Assembly: GCA_002159155.1 (NCBI GenBank)
Contig: LZRQ01000129.1
Span: 1 to 10,083, forward strand
Reading direction: 5' to 3'
DNA length: 10,083 bases
DNA from: Firmicutes bacterium ZCTH02-B6
Lineage (GTDB): Bacteria > Bacillota > Limnochordia > Limnochordales > ZCTH02-B6
How positions within the stretch are numbered: position 1 is the first letter of the stretch; every line of letters starts with the position of its first letter. Shown here in pieces: positions 1 to 5,967 of this stretch. The translations under genes and the position numbers were made by a program. Under the pieces are notes generated by a model. That model saw nothing but the letters and a program-made list of their open reading frames with translations, was not told the origin of the DNA and did no database searches.

Positions 1-283
1 TGGGTGCTGCCCCTACCCGCTGCCCCGCGACGTGCACCACGTTATGGGCCACCTCGTCCTCGTTGAGAAACACGACGCGGGTACCCGCCGGGATCCGGAT
101 TTCCTCCGGGACATAGCGGAAATTGCGCAGGAGCACGGTCACCGACACTTCCTTGCCCGCCTCGGGCCCGTTGGACGACGCCTCCGGCGCGTGAAGGACC
201 AGATCGGCCTCCAGGAAGCCGGCGACCATAATCAACAGTGCGAAAAGCACGATGGCAATGCGCACGGTGAAGGGGGTTTTCAT
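1..283 (-). CDS. Membrane-anchored cupredoxin-domain protein (partial, C-terminus off the left edge)
   Basis: A reading frame on the minus strand starts at ATG 283-281 and is open to the window edge (94 codons). An AAGGAG ribosome binding site lies 9 bases upstream of the ATG. Residues 7-23 form a hydrophobic N-terminal segment (signal anchor or uncleaved signal peptide). From about residue 45 the sequence reads as a cupredoxin (plastocyanin/azurin-like) fold: FRYVPEEIRIPAGTRVVF, then LNEDEVAHNV, in which His80 is the expected first copper ligand. The Cys-x-His-x-Met ligand cluster would lie beyond the edge, so copper binding is inferred. Such proteins sit outside the membrane and carry electrons or bind copper, often near respiratory oxidases or copper-handling genes. 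An overlapping minus-strand frame starting at 293 is a shadow. The gene is divergent from the ECF S component; two inverted repeats lie between them. Confidence 0.82.
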   Translation of the reverse strand, partial: MKTPFTVRIAIVLFALLIMVAGFLEADLVLHAPEASSNGPEAGKEVSVTVLLRNFRYVPEEIRIPAGTRVVFLNEDEVAHNVVHVAGQRVGAAP

Positions 284-296
284 CACCGTTCACTCC

Positions 297-311
297 TTAG
301 ACGGAGTCTAA
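297..311. promoter_or_regulatory. Inverted repeat TTAGAC-GGA-GTCTAA, candidate operator
   Basis: The two 6-base arms are perfectly complementary around a 3-base centre. The repeat touches the ribosome binding site of the cupredoxin gene (AAGGAG on the minus strand, about 293-298). A protein bound here would block transcription or translation start of that gene. The short-centre TTAG/CTAA layout recalls metal-dependent DtxR/MntR-type boxes but does not match one consensus; this resemblance is inference. Confidence 0.4.
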
Positions 312-356
312 CAGAGCCCCCTCCGGCATCGGGAGGTACGGACTTCCCCACAAAAA

Positions 357-370
357 GGGACAAATGTCCC
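357..370. promoter_or_regulatory. Inverted repeat GGGACAAATGTCCC, candidate operator
   Basis: Arms GGGACA and TGTCCC surround a two-base AA centre; only the centre breaks the symmetry. It lies between the divergent cupredoxin and ECF S-component genes, 74 bases from one start and 55 from the other, where a shared operator would be expected. The same 10 bases CAAATGTCCC recur at 1030-1039, downstream of the ECF gene, but without the second arm. I do not recognise the regulator. As RNA it would be a 6-bp stem with a very tight loop, so a DNA-level dimer site is the better guess. Confidence 0.4.
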
Positions 371-425
371 ACGACGCGAAATGTACCCGCCATGGTTGCC
401 AACACCCAAAGGAGGTGGCACCCCC

Positions 426-980
426 ATGTCCGCTCACAATTTATTGCCGCAAGCACCCGCCGCCCGACGGACCGCGTACCCGGCCCTAGGGGCCGCCTTG
501 GTGGCGTTAGCCACCATTTTTGTGCAGGTCCCGATGCCGGCCGGCCAAGGCTACGCCAACGTGGGCGACGCGGTCATTTTCCTCCTCGCGGCCCTGTTTG
601 GCCCCAAGGTGGGGCTGGTCGCCGGCGGCATCGGTTCCGCCCTTGCCGACGTCCTGACCGGCTTTGCGATGTGGGCGCCTTTCACCCTGCTCATCAAGGG
701 CATCGAGGGATGGATCGCCGGCCGCCTCGCCCATCGGGCGTTCGTGGACCGGGGCATCACCGCCCAAGTCGTACTGGGTTATCTGGTCGCCGGGCTCTGG
801 ATGATGCTCGGGTACTTCCTGGCCGGCGCCCTGCTCACGGCCAGCTGGCAAGCAGCGCTAGCCGGCATCGTCTTCAACGCCTTCCAGGGCGGGGTCAGCC
901 TGGCGGCGGCCTGTGCCCTGCTTGCGCCCTTGCGGGCCGCCCTGTGTGCGTTGCACCCGAGGCGCCCCCCCGCCCAGTAA
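426..980 (+). CDS. ECF transporter S component (substrate-binding membrane subunit), vitamin type unknown
   Basis: A 184-residue, very hydrophobic protein with about six membrane segments. The block from residue 43, NVGDAVIFLLAALFGP, then VGLVAGGIGSALADVL and the following WAPFTLLIKGIEGWIAGRL, is typical of the S components grouped as COG4720/ECF-type riboflavin-like transporters. These bind a vitamin or precursor (riboflavin, hydroxymethylpyrimidine, pantothenate and others) with high affinity and dock on a shared EcfA-EcfA'-EcfT energising module. No EcfA or EcfT gene is in this window, so it is probably a group II subunit served by a module elsewhere. The start at ATG 426 is set by AAAGGAGGTGG at 410-420, an almost ideal Shine-Dalgarno 5 bases upstream; the frame also extends to an upstream ATG at 381 without such a site. 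The ligand cannot be told from sequence, and I see no TPP, FMN or THF riboswitch in the leader. Confidence 0.85.
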   Translation: MSAHNLLPQAPAARRTAYPALGAALVALATIFVQVPMPAGQGYANVGDAVIFLLAALFGPKVGLVAGGIGSALADVLTGFAMWAPFTLLIKGIEGWIAGRLAHRAFVDRGITAQVVLGYLVAGLWMMLGYFLAGALLTASWQAALAGIVFNAFQGGVSLAAACALLAPLRAALCALHPRRPPAQ

Positions 981-1080
981 GTTACGTGGGCTTGCCCTCC
1001 GGCTCCTTTGGGCTTCGTTGTCGTTGACCCAAATGTCCCTTGAGGAGGATCCGGCGCGCCGGGTTCGGAAGTAACCCTGC

Positions 1081-1125
1081 GGGCAGCCGGTGGCTGGCGC
1101 CGCCGCTGCGGCCGCTGGCTGTCCC
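1081..1125 (+). other. Long imperfect hairpin ahead of the S9 peptidase gene
   Basis: Bases 1081-1094 pair with 1111-1125 over 14 positions, with one bulged T (1122) and two G-T pairs; the loop is about 16 bases and GC-rich. There is no T run after it, so it is not a textbook intrinsic terminator. It could slow or end transcription from the ECF gene, or shape the peptidase mRNA leader. Just upstream, 1051-1062 is a 12-base perfect palindrome (CCGGCGCGCCGG), and 1061-1077 can form a small GGGTT/AACCC hairpin. Confidence 0.4.
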
Positions 1126-1160
1126 TTCAGAAGACCACCTCCAGAAAGGATGTGTTGTCC

Positions 1161-3239
1161 GTGCCGACCCCCCTGCGCCGTCGGTACATGTCGCGGTCCG
1201 GATGGGCCCCTGGCCTTACGATGATAGCGCTCCTTGTCTTTCTCTTCGCCGTGCCGCAAAGTCTCGCAGCCGGTGATGACCCGGTGCCCCTAATCCCCCG
1301 GCAAGTGCTGTTTGGCAATCCGGATCGGACCTCGGTACAGCTCAGCCCTGACGGCGCCTACATCAGCTTTCTCGCTCCTGCCGACGGCGTGATGAACGTC
1401 TGGGTCGCGCCCAGTGATGACCCCGACGCGGCACAGCCCGTGACGCATGACCGGGGCCGCGGCATCATGGGCTACACGTGGACGTACCTGCAAGACTATT
1501 TGATTTACATGCAAGACACCGGCGGCGACGAGAACTGGAAAGTTTACAGCGTCAACGTGGCCACCGGCGAAACCCGCCTGTTGACGCCGCCCGAAGGCGT
1601 CGCGGCCTACATCTGGCACGCCAGCCCCAAGTACCCGGAAGAGATCGTCGTCGGGCTCAACGACCGCATCCCACAGTTGCACGACCTTTACCGGGTCAAC
1701 CTGCGGACGGGGGAGCGCGAGCTCCTGTACGAAAACGAGGGCTTCCTCCACATCATCCTGGACCTCGACTACAACGTCCGCTTTGCCATGACCATGACTC
1801 CTGACGGCGGCCTCCTGGTGCTGGGACGTGCCGACGGCCAGTGGTACCCGTTTGCCGTCATCTCCATGGACGACAGTCTGACGACGTCTCCCGCGGGGCT
1901 GGACGCGAGCGGCACCAAGCTGTACATGGTCGACAGCCGCGAGCGGGATACGGCCGCCTTGACCGTCCATGACCTGGAAACCGGGGCGGTCCAGGTGCTC
2001 TATGAGGACCCGAGAGCCGATGTGGACGACGTCCTTGTCCATCCTACGGAGCTAACCGTCCAGGCGGCTGCCTCCACCTACGACCGGACGACGTGGCAGG
2101 TGCTGGACGAGCGCATCGCGGCGGACCTGGAGTACCTGGCGCAGGTGGCCGACGGAGAGTTGCACGTCGTCAGCCGCACCCTCGACGACCGCACGTGGGT
2201 CGTGGCCTACACGCTGGACAACGGACCCGTGCGCTATTACCGCTATGATCGCGACTCACGGACAGCCACGTTCCTTTTCACCAACCGCCCGGCCCTCGAG
2301 GGGCTGCCGCTGGCGAAGATGCACCCGATCATCATTCCGTCCCGGGACGGCCTCAACCTGGTCAGCTACTTGACCTTGCCGCCTTGGCACGAGCCGGAAA
2401 CCGGCATTCGCCCGGAAGCGCCTTTGCCCATGGTGCTTGAGGTACACGGCGGCCCTTGGGCCCGGGACTACTGGGGCTACAACGCCGTCCATCAGTGGCT
2501 GGCCAACCGCGGCTACGCGGTCTTGAGCGTCAACTTCCGGGGCTCTACCGGTTTCGGCAAGACCTTCTTAAACGCCGGCAACCGGGAGTGGGGCGCCAAG
2601 ATGCACGACGATCTGGTGGACGCGGTGCGCTGGGCCGTCGACAATGGCATCGCTGATCCCGACCGCATCTGCATCAGCGGCGGCAGCTATGGCGGCTACG
2701 CGACGCTGGTCGGCCTGACCTTTACGCCGGACCTGTTTGCCTGCGGCGTCGACATCGTCGGCCCGTCCAACTTGGTGACGTTGCTCGAGTCGATCCCGCC
2801 CTATTGGGAGCCGCAGGTGGAGCTGTTCGCTACCCGGGTCGGCGACCACCGGACGCCGGAGGGACGAGAGTTCCTGCTCTCCCGCTCGCCGCTCACCTAC
2901 GTGGACCGGATCCAGCGGCCGTTGCTCATCGGCCAGGGAGCCAACGATCCCCGTGTCAAGCAGCAGGAGTCGGAGCAGATCGTGGCCGCCATGCAAGCCC
3001 ACGGGATCCCGGTGACGTACGTGCTGTATCCCGATGAGGGGCACGGCTTTGTCCGCCCGGAAAACCGCATCTCGTTCTACGCGGTGCAGGAAGCGTTCCT
3101 CCACCAGCACCTAGGCGGACGCTTCGAGCCTATCGGTGACGACTTCGCCGGGTCCACCATCACGGTGCCTGTGGGAGCTGGTGAGATCGAGGGCTTGCCG
3201 GAGGCGCTCTCCCGGCTGGAGGCGCTGCAGAGCCGCTGA
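1161..3239 (+). CDS. Secreted S9-family peptidase (prolyl oligopeptidase / acylaminoacyl-peptidase type)
   Basis: This 692-residue exported serine peptidase releases short peptides or N-terminal residues outside the membrane. An N-terminal LRRR stretch, a hydrophobic core (ALLVFLFAVP) and SLAAGDDP form a signal peptide with likely cleavage after LAA. Residues about 35-385 are WD40-like beta-propeller sequence with repeated WxV and YxxD strands. The alpha/beta hydrolase domain follows: HGGPWARDYWGY (oxyanion region, His429), GGSYGGYA with nucleophile Ser509, GANDPRV with Asp596, and DEGHGF with His628. The catalytic triad is therefore complete. A C-terminal GRFEPIGDDFAGS tail is usual in this subfamily. 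The start is uncertain by a few codons: AAGGA at 1146-1150 could serve GTG 1152, TTG 1155 or GTG 1161, and spacing favours the last. It appears to be a single-gene unit closed by the hairpin at 3301. Confidence 0.93.
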   Translation: MPTPLRRRYMSRSGWAPGLTMIALLVFLFAVPQSLAAGDDPVPLIPRQVLFGNPDRTSVQLSPDGAYISFLAPADGVMNVWVAPSDDPDAAQPVTHDRGRGIMGYTWTYLQDYLIYMQDTGGDENWKVYSVNVATGETRLLTPPEGVAAYIWHASPKYPEEIVVGLNDRIPQLHDLYRVNLRTGERELLYENEGFLHIILDLDYNVRFAMTMTPDGGLLVLGRADGQWYPFAVISMDDSLTTSPAGLDASGTKLYMVDSRERDTAALTVHDLETGAVQVLYEDPRADVDDVLVHPTELTVQAAASTYDRTTWQVLDERIAADLEYLAQVADGELHVVSRTLDDRTWVVAYTLDNGPVRYYRYDRDSRTATFLFTNRPALEGLPLAKMHPIIIPSRDGLNLVSYLTLPPWHEPETGIRPEAPLPMVLEVHGGPWARDYWGYNAVHQWLANRGYAVLSVNFRGSTGFGKTFLNAGNREWGAKMHDDLVDAVRWAVDNGIADPDRICISGGSYGGYATLVGLTFTPDLFACGVDIVGPSNLVTLLESIPPYWEPQVELFATRVGDHRTPEGREFLLSRSPLTYVDRIQRPLLIGQGANDPRVKQQESEQIVAAMQAHGIPVTYVLYPDEGHGFVRPENRISFYAVQEAFLHQHLGGRFEPIGDDFAGSTITVPVGAGEIEGLPEALSRLEALQSR

Positions 3240-3240
3240 C

Positions 3241-3275
3241 AGGCGGTAACGAGTGGCCAAAAGGCGGGAACGAGT
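3241..3275 (+). repeat. Two near-identical 14-base direct repeats, period 21
   Basis: AGGCGGTAACGAGT at 3241-3254 recurs as AGGCGGGAACGAGT at 3262-3275, differing at one base. The pair lies directly after the peptidase stop codon and before the terminator. It looks like a small local duplication in untranslated sequence; no function is evident. Confidence 0.5.
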
Positions 3276-3300
3276 CGCTGCAAGACGGCAAGAAGGCGGC

Positions 3301-3340
3301 AAAGGTGGCCGGCGCCGACGCCGGCCACCTTTCTTGTTGC
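3301..3340 (+). terminator. Intrinsic terminator after the S9 peptidase, possibly bidirectional
   Basis: Bases 3301-3314 (AAAGGTGGCCGGCG) pair perfectly with 3319-3332 around the 4-base loop CCGA, followed by CTTGTTG. The 14-bp stem ends in A-T pairs, so it also offers a T-ended hairpin on the minus strand, 70 bases after the stop of the convergent UPF0316 gene. The T-rich tail is better on the plus strand. Confidence 0.85.
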
Positions 3341-3402
3341 CCCGGCTAGGGGCCGTCACCCAGCCCGCTTGGCGCGCGACAGCGCCGGTCTACGCCGTCG
3401 CT

Positions 3403-4056
3403 TTACGCCGTCGGGCCGGGAGCGATGGGTGGCGCGGCCCCGGGCACCGGCTGGACGCGCCGGGCGAGAAAACCACCCCGGAAAGAGCGAGGCTCCATCA
3501 ACACCGTAAAGGCGCCGGGCTCGTGGGTTTCGATGAGGCGGAACAGCTCGCCGGTCCAGCGCCGGCGGGCGACGACCAAAATTACTTCCCGGTGGCCGTC
3601 CCGGCCGCTGGCCGGCCACGTGGTGACGCCAAATCCTTGCTCCCGCAAAATGCGGGGCAACTCCGTGGGCGACTTGGCCACCACCTGCACCGCGGTGTAC
3701 CCGTAGGCCAGCAGCTCCTCGAGCCGTGATCCCGTCAGCTGGCCGGTGGCATAGCCCAAGGCGTAGGCGAGCAGCCGCGGCCAGTCGCCCAGCTGCGACA
3801 CGACTAAGCCGAGGGCGTACACCCAGATGATGACTTCCGCCACGCTCAGCGCCGCGGCGGGGTAGCGGTTGCCCTTCATGACAAAGAGCCAGCGCAGGGT
3901 CATGAGGGACACGTACACGACTTGCAGGCCAAAGATAATCAACATGTCCAGCCACATCGATTGCGTCACGGCCGTCACCGCCAAATGGAGAATGCTCGCC
4001 GCGATGGGCGCAAGTAGCTTCGGTTTCGGCCGGTGTATTCCCTTCCGCTCGCCCAT
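3403..4056 (-). CDS. UPF0316 family membrane protein (DUF5698 + DUF2179), YebE-like
   Basis: The 217-residue product has an N-terminal membrane part: hydrophobic stretches at about residues 16-33, 36-60 and 68-90, with the family-typical VVYVSLMTLRWLFVMKGNRY followed by AAALSVAEVIIWVYALGLV. A soluble C-terminal DUF2179 domain covers about residues 118-192 (YGYTAVQVVAKSPTELPRIL, then QGFGVTTWPASGRDGHREV and AFTVLMEPRSFRGGF). DUF2179 is a small ferredoxin-like domain also found in YitT-type proteins and thought to sense or bind something; the function of the family is unknown. ATG 4056 is chosen because the conserved part begins soon after it. GTG 4062 and TTG 4086 are possible in frame and no start has a strong ribosome binding site. 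The proline- and alanine-rich tail after residue 196 is lineage-specific. The gene converges on the S9 peptidase. Confidence 0.85.
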   Translation of the reverse strand: MGERKGIHRPKPKLLAPIAASILHLAVTAVTQSMWLDMLIIFGLQVVYVSLMTLRWLFVMKGNRYPAAALSVAEVIIWVYALGLVVSQLGDWPRLLAYALGYATGQLTGSRLEELLAYGYTAVQVVAKSPTELPRILREQGFGVTTWPASGRDGHREVILVVARRRWTGELFRLIETHEPGAFTVLMEPRSFRGGFLARRVQPVPGAAPPIAPGPTA

Positions 4057-4079
4057 GGTCACAGCGGCCCCCCGTGAGG

Positions 4080-4108
4080 TTGGCAATTGCTGGGCTAGAT
4101 GCCACTAT
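4080..4108 (+). promoter_or_regulatory. Weak candidate promoter for the micro-ORF/LysM region
   Basis: TTGGCA (5 of 6 matches to the -35 consensus) is followed after exactly 17 bases by CACTAT (3 of 6 to the -10 consensus). It points toward the small ORF at 4219 and would give a leader of about 100 bases. The -10 match is poor, so this is tentative. Confidence 0.25.
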
Positions 4109-4218
4109 CACCCAATGCCCGTTCCGCTGCTTAGGCAGGATCCGGTAAGGAAATGGACAAAAAAACGTGCAGTAGCGGGGGCCTGGGTGGAACCACTGCG
4201 AGGAAAGGGGGAGCGTAC

Positions 4219-4284
4219 ATGCTGGAACTCATCGGGTTCCTCGTCGTCCTCTGGTTCCTGTGGGAGAAGCTCATCGCCAAGTAG
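4219..4284 (+). CDS. Micro-ORF: 21-residue single-span membrane peptide
   Basis: ATG 4219 to TAG 4284 encodes a peptide that begins MLELIGFLVVLWFLW and ends EKLIAK. It has one hydrophobic core of about 14 residues rich in Leu, Val, Trp and Phe, then a short charged tail: the pattern of a small membrane peptide. The start has a strong ribosome binding site, GGAAAGGGGGAG at 4202-4213, 5 bases before the ATG, which is the main reason to believe it is translated. The same frame is open upstream to ATG 4153, which would add 22 glycine-rich residues (MDKKTCSSGGLGG...), but that ATG has AAGGA only one base away. I do not recognise the peptide; it is not an obvious CydX or KdpF. It lies 180 bases upstream of the LysM gene on the same strand and could be co-transcribed. 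Confidence 0.55.
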   Translation: MLELIGFLVVLWFLWEKLIAK

Positions 4285-4348
4285 CGCGGTGACGAAGAAC
4301 GAAAGCGGCGCGGTGCACGGCGCACTGCGGCCGGGCCACGCTTGCCGA

Positions 4349-4372
4349 CGGGATCGGCCGGGGGCGATCCCG
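4349..4372 (+). other. Hairpin in the leader of the LysM protein gene
   Basis: CGGGATCG (4349-4356) pairs perfectly with CGATCCCG (4365-4372) around an 8-base loop. The following segment can also fold (GGCC-C-GGG near 4379-4386 with CCCGGCC near 4407-4413). No T run follows, so it is not a normal terminator. It is probably part of the 5' leader of the downstream gene. Confidence 0.4.
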
Positions 4373-4463
4373 CGCTTTGGCCCGGGAGATGAGCGGGAGG
4401 AAACGCCCCGGCCCACGCGGAAACTCGGAGTAGCGTCTGGAGAGGAGGCCGCTCGGGGACGGG

Positions 4464-5270
4464 ATGGTGCGCGCGGGCGTCCTGTGGTTCATGTTCTTAA
4501 CTATGCTCCTGGCGGGCAGCCCTGGTTCGCCGGGCGTCGGCCTCACGTGGGCCCAGGATCAGCTCGCGGCCGCACCCGCGGCGGCGGCCCCGGCCCCAGC
4601 GGAAAACCATCAGCCTACGCCTGAGGACATCTGGCAGGTGCTCGCCGTACTCCGCGCCATGGGCCTGTACGACGGACCGCTGGCGGGCACCTTGGACGAC
4701 GCCGGCCGCGCCGCCCTCACCGCTTTCCAGCGCCGTTACGGCTTAAACCCTACCGGGGTGCTCGACAGGGATACCCTCGCTTTCCTGGGTGGGCCCGCGG
4801 CCAAACTCCAGCACCAGGCTCGTTTTATCTACACGGTGAAACCCGGGGACACGCTGTCGGGGATCGCGGTGCGCTTCGGGGTGCCCCTGCCCCTCCTCGT
4901 GCGGCACAACCCCGACATCAAGTCGGTGCACCGCATCTACGCCGGCGCCCAGTTGGTCATTCCCGTGGACTTCCCCATGCCGGCGCATTTCGAAGTGCTG
5001 CGGGTGCAGGTTTTGCCCGAGCGGTTTCTCGGCTCCTACCTGGTTGACGTGGCCTTCGCCGATGCGGACCGTTTAGCCGAGGAGCTGGCGCTCGGGTTGC
5101 GGGAACACGGGTACCAGGTCCAGGTGGAGCAGCGGGCCCTGGACGGCATCACCGTCCGCAACGCCAGCGTAGGCTTGGGCCGGATCACCTTCAGCCCATA
5201 CCGCTCCGAAGGTTTGACGCGCATCGACGTCGGGCTGCTGGCGGCCGGCAGCACCGCGACCAGCCTATAG
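4464..5270 (+). CDS. Exported peptidoglycan-binding protein with PG_binding_1 and LysM domains
   Basis: The 268-residue product starts with a signal peptide (hydrophobic residues 5-29, likely cleaved near TWAQD). An Ala/Pro-rich linker (34-47) follows. Residues about 53-108 are a PG_binding_1 three-helix domain: VLRAMGLYDGPLAGTLDDA, AFQRRYGLNPTGVLDRDT. Residues 122-167 are a LysM domain: YTVKPGDTLSGIAVRFGV, NPD, IYAGAQLVIP. No catalytic hydrolase domain is present. Residues about 175-262 form an alpha/beta region (EVLRVQVLPERFLGSYLVDV, ELALGLREHGYQVQVEQ) that I do not recognise; it recalls SPOR-like folds only in outline. The protein most likely sits in the cell wall. ATG 4464 is the only sensible start, although its AGGAGG (4443-4448) is 15 bases away. 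The stop is 16 bases from the end of the convergent response regulator gene. Confidence 0.85.
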   Translation: MVRAGVLWFMFLTMLLAGSPGSPGVGLTWAQDQLAAAPAAAAPAPAENHQPTPEDIWQVLAVLRAMGLYDGPLAGTLDDAGRAALTAFQRRYGLNPTGVLDRDTLAFLGGPAAKLQHQARFIYTVKPGDTLSGIAVRFGVPLPLLVRHNPDIKSVHRIYAGAQLVIPVDFPMPAHFEVLRVQVLPERFLGSYLVDVAFADADRLAEELALGLREHGYQVQVEQRALDGITVRNASVGLGRITFSPYRSEGLTRIDVGLLAAGSTATSL

Positions 5271-5286
5271 GCAGCCGGCACAGGCG

Positions 5287-5967
5287 TCAGTCGGCGATGA
5301 GCTTGTAGCCAAAGCCGCGCACCGTCTGGATTAAGCCGTTGCCGTCCCGGTCATCCTCCAGCTTGCTGCGCAGGAAGTAAATGTACTTCTTGACGTCCTC
5401 CGCGGAGCCTTCGTGCACCCGCTCCGGCCACACGGCCTGCAAGATCTCCTGGGTTGAAAACACCCGCCCAGGACGGGAAGCCAATAGCCGCAACAGCTCA
5501 TACTCCTTGGGCGACAAGGCGACAAGGCGTCCGTTGTGCCGCACCTCCTTGGCTTCATCGTCCACCACCAGCGGGCCCACGGTGAGGACGGCGCCTCCCG
5601 ACTTGGCCCGGGCGCGGCGCAGCACGGCCTGGATACGCGCGTCGATCTCCTTTAAATCGAAGGGCTTTGTGACATAGTCGTCCGCCCCTTCGGTCAACCC
5701 CCGCACCTTGTCGTCGGTGCTGTTGCGGATGGTCAGCATGATGACGGGGACGGAACTCATGCTCCGGATCTCCCGCAGCACGCTCCAGCCGTCCATATGG
5801 GGCATTTGCACGTCCAAAAGCACCAGATCGGGTTCATGGGTCAGAAAGCTGTGCAACGCTTCCCGGCCGTCGGCGGCCTCGAGCGTTTCGTACCCTTTGG
5901 CCGTGAGAAATTTGGTCAAAAGCCGCAGCGCGGACGGATCGTCCTCCGCAATCAGAATCCTGGTCAA
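5287..5967 (-). CDS. Two-component response regulator, OmpR/PhoB family
   Basis: The 226-residue product has a receiver domain (residues 1-118) with the acidic pair at Glu8/Asp9/Asp10 (ILIAEDDPSALRLL), the phosphoacceptor Asp52 in LLDVQMPHMDG, Thr79 in VIMLTIRNS and Lys101 in YVTKPF. A winged-helix DNA-binding domain follows (about 128-224): LSPKEYELLRLLASRPGRVF, ILQAVWP, VKKYIYFLRSKLEDD, QTVRGFGYKL. All phosphorylation residues are intact. The start is taken as TTG 5967-5965, because GGGAGGTG lies about 8 bases upstream and the conserved TRILIAEDD begins right there; the upstream ATG at 6021 would add 18 residues that lie inside the kinase gene. TTG overlaps the kinase stop TGA (5966-5964), so translation of the two proteins is probably coupled. 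It presumably regulates genes in response to its kinase partner; the targets are unknown. Confidence 0.93.
   Translation of the reverse strand: MTRILIAEDDPSALRLLTKFLTAKGYETLEAADGREALHSFLTHEPDLVLLDVQMPHMDGWSVLREIRSMSSVPVIMLTIRNSTDDKVRGLTEGADDYVTKPFDLKEIDARIQAVLRRARAKSGGAVLTVGPLVVDDEAKEVRHNGRLVALSPKEYELLRLLASRPGRVFSTQEILQAVWPERVHEGSAEDVKKYIYFLRSKLEDDRDGNGLIQTVRGFGYKLIAD

Noticed and set aside
32..1027. A 331-codon plus-strand frame covering the left end
   Set aside because: It crosses the cupredoxin gene antisense, the divergent promoter region and the ECF gene out of frame. Its Arg/Pro/Gly-rich product shows no domain.
4285..4463. Possible ydaO (cyclic-di-AMP) riboswitch ahead of the LysM gene
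   Set aside because: The gene context is right, but the conserved core sequences of that class could not be found by eye; kept only as something to test.
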